DNA from: Altererythrobacter sp. | GTDB taxonomy: Bacteria; Pseudomonadota; Alphaproteobacteria; Sphingomonadales; Sphingomonadaceae | Direction of reading: 5' to 3' | NCBI GenBank assembly: GCA_031178065.1 | Contig: JAPSJS010000009.1 | Coordinates: 1 to 64,000, forward strand | Length of the DNA: 64,000 bases | Part shown: piece after piece, positions 21,259-30,039 of the stretch | Layout: each line of letters starts with the position of its first letter | Position numbering within the stretch: the stretch's first letter is position 1 | The notes under the pieces: model-generated | Databases searched by the model: none | The model's input: only the letters and a program-made list of their open reading frames with translations | What the model was told of the DNA's origin: nothing | Made by a program: the position numbers and the translations under genes

Positions 21259-22754
21259 CGAGCCTGCGAGCCTTTGCCTGGCGTAGCCTGCGCGTCGCAC
21301 CCGCCGATCGCCGCGCGGTGATCGACATCGGGTCGAACACCGTGCGACTGGTCGTCTACGACGGCCCCCAGCGCGTGCCGCGCACGATGTGGAACGAGAA
21401 GATCGTCGCCCGCCTGGGCCGAGATCTGGCGGCGACCGGGCGCATCCCGGACGAGGCGAGCGAGCAGGCGCTCGCTGCCCTCGCCCGCTTCTCGCTGCTG
21501 ACACGCGAGCTGGGCGTGACCGACGTGCAGACCGTCGCCACGGCAGCCGTGCGCGACGCGGAGAATGGTGGCGAATTGCTCCAACAGGTTCGCGCGCTGG
21601 GGCTGACTCCGCAGCTCCTGAGCGGTGAGGACGAGGCGAATGCCGCCGCCTACGGCGTGATCGCCGCCTTCCCGGGTGCGCGCGGATTGGTCGCCGACCT
21701 CGGTGGGGGCAGCCTCGAACTGGTGACGGTGGAGGACGGCGCCTGCCGCGACGGCGCGACACTGCCGCTCGGCACGCTGCGCTTGCCAGCCCTCCGCGCC
21801 GAAGAGGCGCCAGGCTTCAAGCGCGCGGTGAAGAAGGCATTTGCGGAAGCCGGCGGAGCGGCGGCGCAGGCCGGGCCGCTCTATCTGGTCGGCGGAACCT
21901 GGCGCGCGTTCGCCGCATACGCGATGCACGACACGCGGCATCCGGTAACCGACCCGCACGGCTTTCATCTCGACCTCCACGAAGCCGACCGGATCGCGCG
22001 CGAGCTTGCGAGGAGCGATCCGGCAAAGCTTGTCGAGATCGAGGGGATCGGGACGATGCGCGCGAGGTCCCTCCCGGACGCGGCGGCACTGCTGCGGATC
22101 ATGCTGGGCGAGATCGGGCCCGATGCGCTGGTCTTTTCGAGTTGGGGTTTGCGCGAGGGGCTGCTCTACCGGCGGCTAGACGCCCTCGAACAGGCCAAGG
22201 ATCCGCTGATCGTCGCGGTGGCGGACTTCGCCGCACCGATGAAGAGCGCGATCACCGACGCAGCGCTGATGTCCGCCTGGGTGGTGGGCATCGCCGAGTC
22301 GGGCGGCAGCGAGAATGAGCGGCTTCGGCTCGCGGGCGCGCTGCTGTCGCTGGCGCTACACCGGGTCGAGCCCAACTTCCGCACGAGCCAGGCTGTCGAA
22401 TGGGCGCTCGACAAGCGGTGGATCGGTCTCGACGCGTACGGGCGAGCGATGCTCGCCGCGATGATGTTGGGGAGCTGCGGCAAGACCTCGTGGCCACGGC
22501 GCGTAGCCGCGCTCGCGCCCGATGCGGACCTGCGACAGGCGATGGGCTGGGGCCTCGCCATGCGCCTCGCCCGGCGGATGGGCGCGACCTCACGCGTGTC
22601 CGTGACCACGAGCGCGCTCGAACGCGAGGGGCCCAGTCTGGTGCTGCGTCTCGACCGAAGCCGCGCGGCGCTGGCGGGCGAAGGCGTGATGCGCGATCTC
22701 GCTGCGCTGGCGGAGTGGCTGGGGCTGGCGCCGGAGCTGCGGGTCGCCGAATGA
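21255..22754 (+). CDS. ppx: Exopolyphosphatase, Ppx/GppA family
   Basis: Hydrolyses terminal phosphates of polyphosphate, and possibly pppGpp. The 499-residue protein has the actin-like phosphate motifs VIDIGSNTVRLVVYDG, TAAVRDAENG and VADLGGGSLELV in the first 170 residues. An HD-like helical C-terminal part follows. Overlap with ppk1 by ATGA supports one operon. GppA activity cannot be excluded. Confidence 0.92.
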   Translation: MTSLRAFAWRSLRVAPADRRAVIDIGSNTVRLVVYDGPQRVPRTMWNEKIVARLGRDLAATGRIPDEASEQALAALARFSLLTRELGVTDVQTVATAAVRDAENGGELLQQVRALGLTPQLLSGEDEANAAAYGVIAAFPGARGLVADLGGGSLELVTVEDGACRDGATLPLGTLRLPALRAEEAPGFKRAVKKAFAEAGGAAAQAGPLYLVGGTWRAFAAYAMHDTRHPVTDPHGFHLDLHEADRIARELARSDPAKLVEIEGIGTMRARSLPDAAALLRIMLGEIGPDALVFSSWGLREGLLYRRLDALEQAKDPLIVAVADFAAPMKSAITDAALMSAWVVGIAESGGSENERLRLAGALLSLALHRVEPNFRTSQAVEWALDKRWIGLDAYGRAMLAAMMLGSCGKTSWPRRVAALAPDADLRQAMGWGLAMRLARRMGATSRVSVTTSALEREGPSLVLRLDRSRAALAGEGVMRDLAALAEWLGLAPELRVAE

Positions 22755-22770
22755 CCCTTTCGCTGGCGCC

Positions 22771-23169
22771 CTAGTCCGCGGTCGCGGGTGCCGCGAGCGG
22801 GAAGTAGGGAATGCGCACTTCAAGCGGCGTGCCGTCGGCGCGGTGGAAGGTGTAGAACCCCTCCATCGAACCATGCGGTGTGCCGAGCGGGCAGCCGGAC
22901 ACGTAGTCATGGCTGTCCCCCGGCGCGAGCACCGGCATCTCGCCCACGACTCCCTCCCCGTCGACCAGATTGATCCCGCCGCGCGAGTCGGTGATCCGCC
23001 AGTGGCGCGTGATCAGTTGCACCCGCTCGTTCGAGCCGTTCTCGATCCGGATGTGATAGACCCAGAACCACTTGCCCGCCTCGGGCTGCGACTGCTCGGG
23101 CAGGAAGTTCACCGCCACGCGGACGGTGATTCCCTCGGTGATCGCGGCGTGCTGGAACAACTGTTTCAT
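22771..23169 (-). CDS. apaG: ApaG (Co2+/Mg2+ efflux-associated) protein
   Basis: A 132-residue fibronectin-like beta-sandwich protein of the ApaG family, whose cellular role is poorly defined. Signatures are ITVRVAVNFLPEQS, WVYHIRIENGSNERVQLITRHWRITDSRG and GTPHGSMEGFYTFHRADG. It is convergent with ppx, 16 bases apart. There is no ksgA or apaH neighbour here, unlike in enterobacteria. Confidence 0.92.
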   Translation of the reverse strand: MKQLFQHAAITEGITVRVAVNFLPEQSQPEAGKWFWVYHIRIENGSNERVQLITRHWRITDSRGGINLVDGEGVVGEMPVLAPGDSHDYVSGCPLGTPHGSMEGFYTFHRADGTPLEVRIPYFPLAAPATAD

Positions 23170-23283
23170 TGCGGGAGCGAGAATAGAGCCAATGGACGGG
23201 CCCGGTAAAGGGCGCTCTTCGGGTGATTTGCGGTGTGGAGCCTTGCGTTCGTCGTCATTTCGGCCGGCATCGTCAGCAACATC

Positions 23284-23358
23284 GTCATTCCAGCGAAAGC
23301 CGGAATGCTAACCAACGGCGCAAGGGTGACAGGCGATCCCGGTTTTCGCTGGGACGAC
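23284..23358. repeat. Diverged inverted repeat related to the 14.7-kb element
   Basis: ATTCCAGCGAAAGCCGGAAT at about 23287-23306 is faced by GATCCCGGTTTTCGCTGGGA ending near 23355, about 25 bases away. Arms and spacing match the perfect element at 14737-14815 with several substitutions, so this is an older copy of the same family. It lies in the apaG-metZ gap. Confidence 0.65.
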
Positions 23359-23403
23359 GGTATTTTGTGGGACGGTGAACTGCCGCTCTGGAGATTAGCC
23401 GAA

Positions 23404-24609
23404 TCAGAACCCCGCGGCGGACAGCGCGCGGTCGAGATCTTCCTTGAGGTCTTCCGGATCCTCGAGCCCGACGTTGAACCGCAGGAGCCCCTCGCCCACG
23501 CCCATTTCTGCGCGCGCTTCGGCGGTCATGCCGGCGTGGGTAGTGCTCGCGGCGTGGCACATAAGGCTGCGCGCGTCGCCAATGTTGTTCGAGATATCGA
23601 TCAACTCAAGCGCGTCGAGCACGGCGAAAGCCTTCTCGCGGCTTCCGACGTCGAAAGCGAAGATCGGGCCGAAGGCGTCCATCTGCTTCGCGGCGATCGC
23701 ATGGCGCGGGTGGCTCTCGAGCCCGGGATGGAGCACCCGGGGCGCCCGGCCTTCAATGAAGCGGCCGAGGTCCAGCGCGGTCTCGCTCTGGCGGTGCGCG
23801 CGGAGCGGGAGCGTCTCGAGCCCCTTGTGCACGACCCAGGCGTTGAACGGCGAGAGGTTGGGCCCGGTGTTGCGCTGGAACGGCAGGAGGACCTCGTCGA
23901 TAAACTCGCGCGTGCCGCACACCGCGCCGGCGAGCACCCGGCCCTGCCCGTCCATCAGCTTGGTCGCGGAATAGGCGACAACGTCGGCGCCGAACTCCAT
24001 CGGGCGCTGGAGCACCGCGGTGGCGAAGGCGTTGTCGACGACGGTGGTGATGCCGTGGGCCCTGGCGAGACCGCAGACGAATTCGAGATCGACCACGTCT
24101 AGCGTCGGATTGGCCGGGGTCTCGAAGAAGAACACCTTGGTGTTCGGCCGGATCGCAGCCTCCCACGCGGCGTCGTCGGTTCCGTCGATCACGGTCGCCT
24201 CGATCCCGAAGCGGGGACAGAGGTGGTCGACCAGCCAGCGGCACGATCCAAACGCGGCGCGCGCGGCAACCAGATGGTCGCCGTGCGAGAGCTGGCAGAG
24301 GAGAGCTGCAGTCATCGCCGCCATGCCGCTGGCCTGTGCGCGACATGCCTCGGCGCCTTCGATCAGCGCGATCCGCTCCTCGAGCATCGCGACGGTCGGG
24401 TTCTGCAGGCGGGAATAGGTCATCCCCTCGGCTTCGCCAGCGAAACGCGCGGCAACGGTTGCCGCGTCGTCGTAGCTATAGCCGGAGGTGAGAAACAGTG
24501 CCTCGCTCGTTTCCCCGTGCTCGGAGCGCCATGCGCCTCCTCTTACGGCACGGGTCGCTGGGCGCCATGCGCGTGTGGCGGCGCGGTTCATTCCGGTAGT
24601 CTTCTTCAT
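23404..24609 (-). CDS. metZ: O-succinylhomoserine sulfhydrylase
   Basis: PLP enzyme of methionine biosynthesis that makes homocysteine from an activated homoserine and sulfide. The 401-residue protein has the Cys/Met-metabolism fold: YSRLQNPTVAMLEERIALIEGAEACRAQASGMAAMT, FFFETPANPTLDVVD and the PLP-lysine motif YSATKLMDGQGR with K217. The start at 24609 (MKKTTGMN) was taken over the ATG eight codons upstream; neither has a strong ribosome-binding site. MetZ is preferred over cystathionine gamma-synthase by overall similarity in memory, so specificity is tentative. Confidence 0.85.
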   Translation of the reverse strand: MKKTTGMNRAATRAWRPATRAVRGGAWRSEHGETSEALFLTSGYSYDDAATVAARFAGEAEGMTYSRLQNPTVAMLEERIALIEGAEACRAQASGMAAMTAALLCQLSHGDHLVAARAAFGSCRWLVDHLCPRFGIEATVIDGTDDAAWEAAIRPNTKVFFFETPANPTLDVVDLEFVCGLARAHGITTVVDNAFATAVLQRPMEFGADVVAYSATKLMDGQGRVLAGAVCGTREFIDEVLLPFQRNTGPNLSPFNAWVVHKGLETLPLRAHRQSETALDLGRFIEGRAPRVLHPGLESHPRHAIAAKQMDAFGPIFAFDVGSREKAFAVLDALELIDISNNIGDARSLMCHAASTTHAGMTAEARAEMGVGEGLLRFNVGLEDPEDLKEDLDRALSAAGF

Positions 24610-24701
24610 CGCGGTCGCTCTAACGACGGGCAAGCCCCTGGCGCAATGAAAAAGGAATATCCGTTATGGAACCGCGCCTACCAGTACGCAGTAAGCGCGA
24701 A

Positions 24702-24929
24702 TCAGACGCTTACGGGATCTTCATCATCGTCATCGTCGGTCACGAGCAGGGCAATCATGCCCACGGCCGCGATTGCGACGATGATCAGCGCCGGGCCGAT
24801 CTGACCAGCGAGCTCGGATTCCCCGCTGACGGGCTCGGAAGCGCGCTCGGCGATCTGAGCCTGGGCTGCAACCGGAGCGGCGACCAGCGACGCCGCAGCC
24901 ATAGCTGGGAGGAGGTTACGAAGTTTCAT
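24702..24929 (-). CDS. Small exported membrane protein with acidic tail
   Basis: A 75-residue protein with a signal peptide (MKLRNLLPAMAAASLVAAPVAAQAQ), a short polar linker, one transmembrane helix (IGPALIIVAIAAVGMIALLV) and a strongly acidic C-terminus (TDDDDDEDPVSV). Similar small proteins are common in sphingomonads, but I know of no assigned function. It lies downstream of no clear operon partner. Confidence 0.75.
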   Translation of the reverse strand: MKLRNLLPAMAAASLVAAPVAAQAQIAERASEPVSGESELAGQIGPALIIVAIAAVGMIALLVTDDDDDEDPVSV

Positions 24930-25046
24930 AGACTATTACCCTTCCGTTCGGGACCGAAGTTCCTGAGGAGAGACGGCGTCTAGGCCAAAACGTTCCCCAT
25001 CGTCACCCAATTTTTTTAAGAAATGCAACGGCCCGGCGCAACAGAG

Positions 25047-25259
25047 TCACGCATTGTGCAGATGGGATGCCCCTTCATGCAGGGGCATCGGGTCCTGCGG
25101 AACCCCCTCTTCCCATCCGTCTTCGGAGCGCCACATCCGCGTACGGCACCAACGGCAACGACTGACGTAGGCTAGCCCCTCGCGGCGTATGCGCCGGCGA
25201 TTCACCTGGTGGCCTAAAACCATGCAAACAACGTGACGAGTCATTTCGCGCAACTCCAT
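25047..25259 (-). CDS. Small basic Cys/His protein of unknown function
   Basis: A 70-residue protein with C12, H17 and a CxxC at C35/C38 (VSRCRWCRTRMWR) in an Arg-rich context, followed by EDGWEEGV. The arrangement suggests a small metal-binding or nucleic-acid-binding domain, but I recognise no named family. The hydrophobic, Cys/Trp-rich pattern and its isolated position make it a plausible real gene. Confidence 0.55.
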   Translation of the reverse strand: MELREMTRHVVCMVLGHQVNRRRIRREGLAYVSRCRWCRTRMWRSEDGWEEGVPQDPMPLHEGASHLHNA

Positions 25260-25405
25260 TTCTCTGCGCCCCCGACACTTGTTTTTTCAGACCGGCTTCT
25301 CCCCGTGTGAACGTCCGGTTAGCCGCTCTATACAACGAATTGTTAACTAATGTAATGCCCCGTTCGACTTGCTCCATCCCGGGACGAGCACTATCCGTCG
25401 CGACA

Positions 25406-26677
25406 ATGAACGAGGCGCCCGATCATCCGCGCGACCCGATCGGGTGGAGCGCCGCGATCGCCGTCGTCTTCTTCGTCCTGTGCATCGTGCGAATCGCCAT
25501 CCCCGGCACGCCCTATTTCGACGAAGTCCACTATCTGCCCGCTGCGCGGGCCCTGCTCGATGGCAGCGAATACCTCAATCGCGAGCACCCCCTGCTGGGC
25601 AAGGAGATACTCGCGCTCGGCATTGCACTGCTGGGTGACAACCCGTGGGGCTGGCGCCTGTTCCCGGCGCTGGCCGGCACGGGCGCGCTCTACGCCTTCA
25701 TGCGGGCGCTGTGGTTCGCCAGTCTCTCGCGCTTCGCCGCCGTCGCTTACGGCGTGCTGCTGGCGAGCGGGTTCGCGCTGTTCGTGCACAGCCGCGTCGC
25801 GATGCTCGACGTGTTCTTCGTCGCCTTCCTCGCGCTCGCGCTGTGGCAATGCGCCGCCGCCGTGCGCGAACCGGAGACGGGGCGGCGCCGGCTGGCGATC
25901 GCAGGCGTCGCGATCGGACTGTCGATGGCCGCGAAATGGAATGCGGTGCCGTTGGCGGTCGTGCCCGGCCTCGCCTTCTTCGCCGCACGGCTGGCTGCCG
26001 GGCGACGACGACTCTTCACCAGCCGCAGGGGCATTCCGGTGCCCGGCGTGTCGCTGCTCGAAGCCGCGCTGTGGCTCGGCCTCGTGCCGCTGGCGGTCTA
26101 CGCGGCGACCTTCCTCCCGGCCTATGGTTTCGACAAGGGCGCGCTCCAGCCCGGCGGCCTGATCGAACTGCACCGCCAGATCGTCGCGCTGCAGGAAAGC
26201 GTGGTCGAGCCGCACCCGTACCAGTCCCGCTGGCCCGAATGGCTCTTCAACCTGCGCGCGATCTGGTATCTCTACGAGCCGGTCGACGGAGCGCAGCGCG
26301 GAATCCTGCTGATCGGCAATCCGCTGACCATGCTGCTCGGTCTGCCGGCGATGGTCTGGGCGATCTGGAGAGGCGTCGGGGGCGATCGCGCGGCACTATC
26401 CGTGGCCGTTCTCTACGCCGTGAGTCTGGGCTTCTGGATGGTCGTGAACAAGCCGGTCCAGTTCTACTACCACTACTTCCTGCCGAGCTGCTTCCTCCTC
26501 GCGGCGCTGGCGCTGGCGCTCGACGAGCTCCGGCGGCGCGGCTGGCGGCGGCTGACAACGGCAACGCTGCTCGCCAGCGTTGCGCTGTTCGCCTGGTTCT
26601 ATCCGATCCTCAGCGCCGCGCCGCTCGCGGGGGAGCAGAGCTTCGCGTTCTGGATGTGGCTCGACGGGTGGCGGTGA
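25406..26677 (+). CDS. PMT/GT39-like polyprenyl-phosphate-mannose glycosyltransferase
   Basis: Integral-membrane GT-C glycosyltransferase predicted to transfer mannose (or a related sugar) from a lipid-phosphate donor to proteins or lipids on the periplasmic side. The 423-residue protein has a cytosolic N-terminus and about ten hydrophobic helices. The first periplasmic loop contains the acidic active-site pair in PYFDEVHYLPAARALL and EYLNREHPLLGKEI. The start at 25406 (MNEAPDHPRD) was chosen over upstream frame extension. It converges with a Dpm1-GtrA fusion that could make and flip its donor. Confidence 0.8.
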   Translation: MNEAPDHPRDPIGWSAAIAVVFFVLCIVRIAIPGTPYFDEVHYLPAARALLDGSEYLNREHPLLGKEILALGIALLGDNPWGWRLFPALAGTGALYAFMRALWFASLSRFAAVAYGVLLASGFALFVHSRVAMLDVFFVAFLALALWQCAAAVREPETGRRRLAIAGVAIGLSMAAKWNAVPLAVVPGLAFFAARLAAGRRRLFTSRRGIPVPGVSLLEAALWLGLVPLAVYAATFLPAYGFDKGALQPGGLIELHRQIVALQESVVEPHPYQSRWPEWLFNLRAIWYLYEPVDGAQRGILLIGNPLTMLLGLPAMVWAIWRGVGGDRAALSVAVLYAVSLGFWMVVNKPVQFYYHYFLPSCFLLAALALALDELRRRGWRRLTTATLLASVALFAWFYPILSAAPLAGEQSFAFWMWLDGWR

Positions 26678-26686
26678 AGCCGGGGG

Positions 26687-26809
26687 TTCACACGAGGACA
26701 CGAAGATGACGCGCCCGCGGCGAAGCCGCGCTCGTCCGGATGAACTGCACGAGACAGATGTGACGATCGGCGCGATTCTCGCACCGACCCCTTCGTGTCT
26801 TCGTGTGAA
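26687..26809. repeat. 19-bp inverted repeats TTCACACGA(G/A)GACACGAAG
   Basis: TTCACACGAGGACACGAAG at 26687-26705 and CTTCGTGTCTTCGTGTGAA at 26791-26809 form an inverted pair with one mismatch, enclosing 85 bases. The same half-site occurs near 17421. The pair fills the gap between two convergent glycosyltransferase genes, so it may act as a boundary or be a small mobile palindrome. Confidence 0.65.
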
Positions 26810-26824
26810 ACGACAATGGTGGAA

Positions 26825-28015
26825 CTATCGCCGCCGCCAGACGAAGCGGCTCGACAAGGCGTAGTTCCACACCGCGCCGACCACGATGCCCGCGCCTGCG
26901 GCAAGCAGCCAATAGAGTCCCTGCTGCTTCAGGAGCCCTGCGACCGCGACGTTCGCGACCGCACCGACCGCGCAGGTGGCGCAGAAGGCCGCCCATCCGC
27001 GCAGGAATGCGCTCGCGCCTGTCAGCCTCCGGTCGCGGTAGGTGAGCCAGTTGTTGAGCCAGAAGTTGAACGTCATCGCGGCAAAAGTCGCTGCTGCCTG
27101 CGAGGGAAGGAACGCCGCGCCGAGTCCCCGGTAGAGGAGCGTCAGCACCGCGAGGTGAACCAGCACGCCGAGCCCCCCGACGGTACCGAATAGCGCGAAG
27201 CGGGTCGGAACCATGCGGCCGAAGCTCTTGTCGTAGAGGCCGACCAGGAAGTCGAACGCGATCGCACGGTCGAGCTTGCTGGTACCGCTGCGACGCTCGC
27301 CGAACTGCAGCGGGAACTCCTTCACCTGCAGCGGCGCGGGTGCGCTCGCGAGCAGGTCGAGCAGGATCTTGAAGCCGATGCCCGACAAGTGCGGCGCGAG
27401 CGCGCGCGCTCTGGCCGTTTCCATCAGGAAGTAGCCACTCATCGGATCGGTCAGCTCGACTCCCGCGATTCGCCGCGCGAGGCGGTTGGCAAGGCGGGAG
27501 CCCTTTTCGCGGCGGGCGCTCGGGAGCCCCTCAAGGCTGGCACCCTCGACGAAACGGCTGGCCACCGCCACCTCGCACTCGCCGCGCTCCACCGCGTCGA
27601 GCATGGTGGGAAGCAGCGCCGGGTCGTGCTGGTGGTCGGCGTCCATCACGGCGACAAAGGGCGCGGCGGTGGCACAAATGCCTTCGATGGCGGCCGAGGC
27701 GAGCCCGCGCCGTCCGATCCGCTCGATCACCCGCATCCGCGGGTCAGCACGCGCAAGCCGCCGCGCTTCTTCCGCCGTGCCGTCCGGGCTGGCGTCGTCA
27801 ACGACGATCGCCTCCCATCCTTCCCGCCCGAGCGCTGCGTCGATCCGCGCGATCAGCGGCGCGAGGTTCTCGCGCTCGTCGAGCGTGGGGAGTACGATGG
27901 CGAGGCGGGGAGCAGCAGTCCGCTCCTCTCGCGAGGAGGAGGCCTCATGTGGGCCGGCGTGACTCCCTCTCCCCTTCGGAGGAGGGGGTTGGGGGGTGGC
28001 GCCTTCCGCCCTCAA
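26825..28015 (-). CDS. Dolichol-phosphate-mannose-synthase-like GT2 fused to GtrA flippase
   Basis: Predicted to make polyprenyl-phosphate sugar and move it across the membrane. The N-terminal GT2 domain ([46 protein letters not shown]) resembles Dpm1. After about residue 265 a GtrA domain of four hydrophobic segments follows ([38 protein letters not shown]). No in-frame ATG precedes the GT domain. A TTG at 28015 overlapping the leuB stop is the only good candidate, giving 396 residues. The first 38 residues are then partly encoded by a dispersed repeat. Confidence 0.78.
   Translation of the reverse strand: MRAEGATPQPPPPKGRGSHAGPHEASSSREERTAAPRLAIVLPTLDERENLAPLIARIDAALGREGWEAIVVDDASPDGTAEEARRLARADPRMRVIERIGRRGLASAAIEGICATAAPFVAVMDADHQHDPALLPTMLDAVERGECEVAVASRFVEGASLEGLPSARREKGSRLANRLARRIAGVELTDPMSGYFLMETARARALAPHLSGIGFKILLDLLASAPAPLQVKEFPLQFGERRSGTSKLDRAIAFDFLVGLYDKSFGRMVPTRFALFGTVGGLGVLVHLAVLTLLYRGLGAAFLPSQAAATFAAMTFNFWLNNWLTYRDRRLTGASAFLRGWAAFCATCAVGAVANVAVAGLLKQQGLYWLLAAGAGIVVGAVWNYALSSRFVWRRR
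27962..28003. repeat. Dispersed GC-rich repeat inside the GT2-GtrA start region
   Basis: The plus-strand text CCCTCTCCCCTTCGGAGGAG and the following GGGGGTTGGGGGGTGG are typical of palindromic intergenic repeats of sphingomonads. Read on the minus strand it encodes the low-complexity [13 protein letters not shown] segment. It separates leuB from the conserved start of the glycosyltransferase domain. Confidence 0.55.
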
Positions 28016-29070
28016 AGCCGCTCCAGCACCGCGTCGCCGACGGCTTCGGTGCCGGCATCGCCGCCGAGGTCCGCGCCGCGGACGCCCTCGGCAAGCGCCT
28101 TCGCCACCGCCGCCTCGATCCGCACAGCTTCGGCCTCGCGGCCGAAGCTGTGGCGCAGCATCATGGCGGCGGAGAGGATCGTCGCCATCGGGTTGGCCTT
28201 GCCCTGCCCGGCGATGTCGGGCGCGCTGCCGTGGATCGGCTCGTAGAGTCCGAACGTGCCGTGCGCGGTCAGCCGCTCGCCAAGCGAAGCGCTGGCAAGC
28301 AGGCCGATCGAGCCGACGCACATGCTCGCCTGATCGGAAAGGATGTCGCCGAACAGATTGCCGGTCACGACCACGTCGAACCGGCCCGGATCGCGCACAA
28401 GCTGCATCGCGGCATTGTCGACGTACATGTGCTCGAGCGCAACGTCAGGATATTGGGCGGCGACGTCGTTCACGACCTCGCGCCAGAGTTGGCTCGTTTC
28501 GAGCACGTTGGCCTTGTCGACGCTGACCAGCCGCCGGTCGCGCCCCCGCGCCGCGCGGAATGCGACGTGCGCGATGCGGCGTACCTCGTCCTCGGCGTAG
28601 GCCATCATGTCCCAGCCCTGCCGCCGGCCATCGTCGAGCGTTCGCATGCCCTTCTCGCCGAAATAGACATCGCCGTTGAGCTCGCGCACGATCAGCAGAT
28701 CGATCGCGCGTGCGATCTCAGGCCGCAGCGCGGACATGGCTTCAAGGCCGGGGAAAGTCGTGGCTGGCCGCAGGTTCGCGAAGAGGCCGAGCTCTGCCCG
28801 CAGCCCGAGGATCGCCTGCTCGGGCCGCAAGTGCCGCTCCAGCCCGTCGCAGGCCGGATCTCCCACCGCTCCGAACAGAACGGCGTCGGCGGCGCGCGCC
28901 ATCTCGAGCGTCTCGGCGGGCAGCGGGTGCCCGTGGCGATGATAGGCCGCGCCGCCCACGTCACCTTCGAACAGCACCATGCCCGGCAGGTCGAGCGCCT
29001 GGAGCACGCGCACGGCCTCGCGCGTGACTTCGGGGCCGATCCCGTCGCCGGGGAAGATAGCGATCTTCAT
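28012..29070 (-). CDS. leuB: 3-isopropylmalate dehydrogenase
   Basis: NAD-dependent oxidative decarboxylase of leucine biosynthesis. The 352-residue protein has [23 protein letters not shown], a [18 protein letters not shown] active-site segment, and the NAD-binding [30 protein letters not shown] and [29 protein letters not shown]. The length is normal. leuC and leuD are not adjacent. It lies 65 bases downstream of recO. Confidence 0.95.
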   Translation of the reverse strand: MKIAIFPGDGIGPEVTREAVRVLQALDLPGMVLFEGDVGGAAYHRHGHPLPAETLEMARAADAVLFGAVGDPACDGLERHLRPEQAILGLRAELGLFANLRPATTFPGLEAMSALRPEIARAIDLLIVRELNGDVYFGEKGMRTLDDGRRQGWDMMAYAEDEVRRIAHVAFRAARGRDRRLVSVDKANVLETSQLWREVVNDVAAQYPDVALEHMYVDNAAMQLVRDPGRFDVVVTGNLFGDILSDQASMCVGSIGLLASASLGERLTAHGTFGLYEPIHGSAPDIAGQGKANPMATILSAAMMLRHSFGREAEAVRIEAAVAKALAEGVRGADLGGDAGTEAVGDAVLERL

Positions 29071-29135
29071 GGTGCTGGATTTCCTTCGTCATCGCCCGCG
29101 ACATGGCTGCGGCTGCCGACGGCCGGGAACGGCGT

Positions 29136-29738
29136 TCATCCGGCCATTTTCGCCAGCCGCTCGCACAGCATGGTGCGAGCGGCCATAACATCGCCCCGGC
29201 GGTCGGCAAGCAGGTAGCGCTCCAGCAGAGGCCCTTGTGCGGCAAGGATTTCCAGCAGCGACTCAAGCCCCGCTTCGGACGGTGGCTGCGCGCCCCCGTA
29301 GCCGAGCTCGCGCAGCAGCAGCGCCTCGTAACTGACCAGCGCCCGCAGCCAACCGCGCGCCGAAGGTGCGTGACAGATCGCGTCAAGAAGCGCAGTCAAA
29401 GCGCTGTAGAGATTGGGATAGGCGTTGCGCTCGGGCAAGGCGGTGGCGGTCAGCGCGGTGACCCAGCCGATCGCCGCGGCAGCGAGCGGCTCGGCTAGCC
29501 ATGGCCCGCGGCTCTGCACCAGTTCGAGCCTTGCGAAGGGAAGCTGGCTATCCGACCGCGCGCGCAGGTCGGCCTCGACTACATTGCCTGGAATCACCAC
29601 TGGCCGAAGCTGTCGTCCACGCCCACCCGCGACGTAGCCGGCGACGAGCCCATGCTCCTCCGTCAGCATCCGCGCGATCACCGCCGTCTCCCCATGCGGC
29701 CGCGCGGCGAGGAGAATGGCGGGTGCGCGAAAGTTCAT
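29136..29738 (-). CDS. recO: DNA repair protein RecO
   Basis: RecO works with RecF and RecR to load RecA on gapped DNA. The 200-residue protein starts with the OB fold (FRAPAILLAARPHGETAVIARMLTEEHGLVAGYV) and continues with the helical domain ending in LLERYLLADRRGDVMAARTML. It is short relative to E. coli RecO (242) and lacks a zinc Cys cluster, as is common in alphaproteobacteria. ubiK lies just upstream. Confidence 0.88.
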   Translation of the reverse strand: MNFRAPAILLAARPHGETAVIARMLTEEHGLVAGYVAGGRGRQLRPVVIPGNVVEADLRARSDSQLPFARLELVQSRGPWLAEPLAAAAIGWVTALTATALPERNAYPNLYSALTALLDAICHAPSARGWLRALVSYEALLLRELGYGGAQPPSEAGLESLLEILAAQGPLLERYLLADRRGDVMAARTMLCERLAKMAG

Positions 29739-29751
29739 CGCGCGCGGCGGA

Positions 29752-30003
29752 TCACCCGCCGCCGATGCGGGCTTCGAGGGCGGCGAGGCGGTCGGCGAGG
29801 GCTTCGTTTTCTTCGCGCGCGCGGGCGGCCATGGCCTTGACCGCGTCGAATTCTTCGCGGCTGACGAAGTCCATTCCGCCCATCGCCTCTTTCACGCGCT
29901 CGCGGGCGCTTTCGCGTGCCTCGCGGGTCATGCCGGCGAACGTGCCGGCGGCCCCGTTGAGGAGCTTCACGAAATCGGCGATCATCGGGTTCTGGCTCTG
30001 CAT
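29752..30003 (-). CDS. ubiK: UbiK/YqiC-family ubiquinone-biosynthesis accessory factor
   Basis: An 83-residue BMFP-family protein with an amphipathic N-terminal helix and a C-terminal coiled coil (EEFDAVKAMAARAREENEALADRLAALEARI). Such proteins trimerise, bind membranes and assist the Ubi complex in ubiquinone synthesis. The sequence MIADFVKLLNGAAGTFAGMTREARE matches the family. It lies 13 bases before recO. Confidence 0.8.
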   Translation of the reverse strand: MQSQNPMIADFVKLLNGAAGTFAGMTREARESARERVKEAMGGMDFVSREEFDAVKAMAARAREENEALADRLAALEARIGGG

Positions 30004-30039
30004 GCGCGCTATTTGGGCGCGGGAGGCGCGAAGCTCAAC

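Noticed and set aside
28016-28321. N-terminal extension of the GT2-GtrA reading frame to 28321
   Set aside because: These residues ([14 protein letters not shown]...) are antisense-frame translation of leuB and show no relation to glycosyltransferases.
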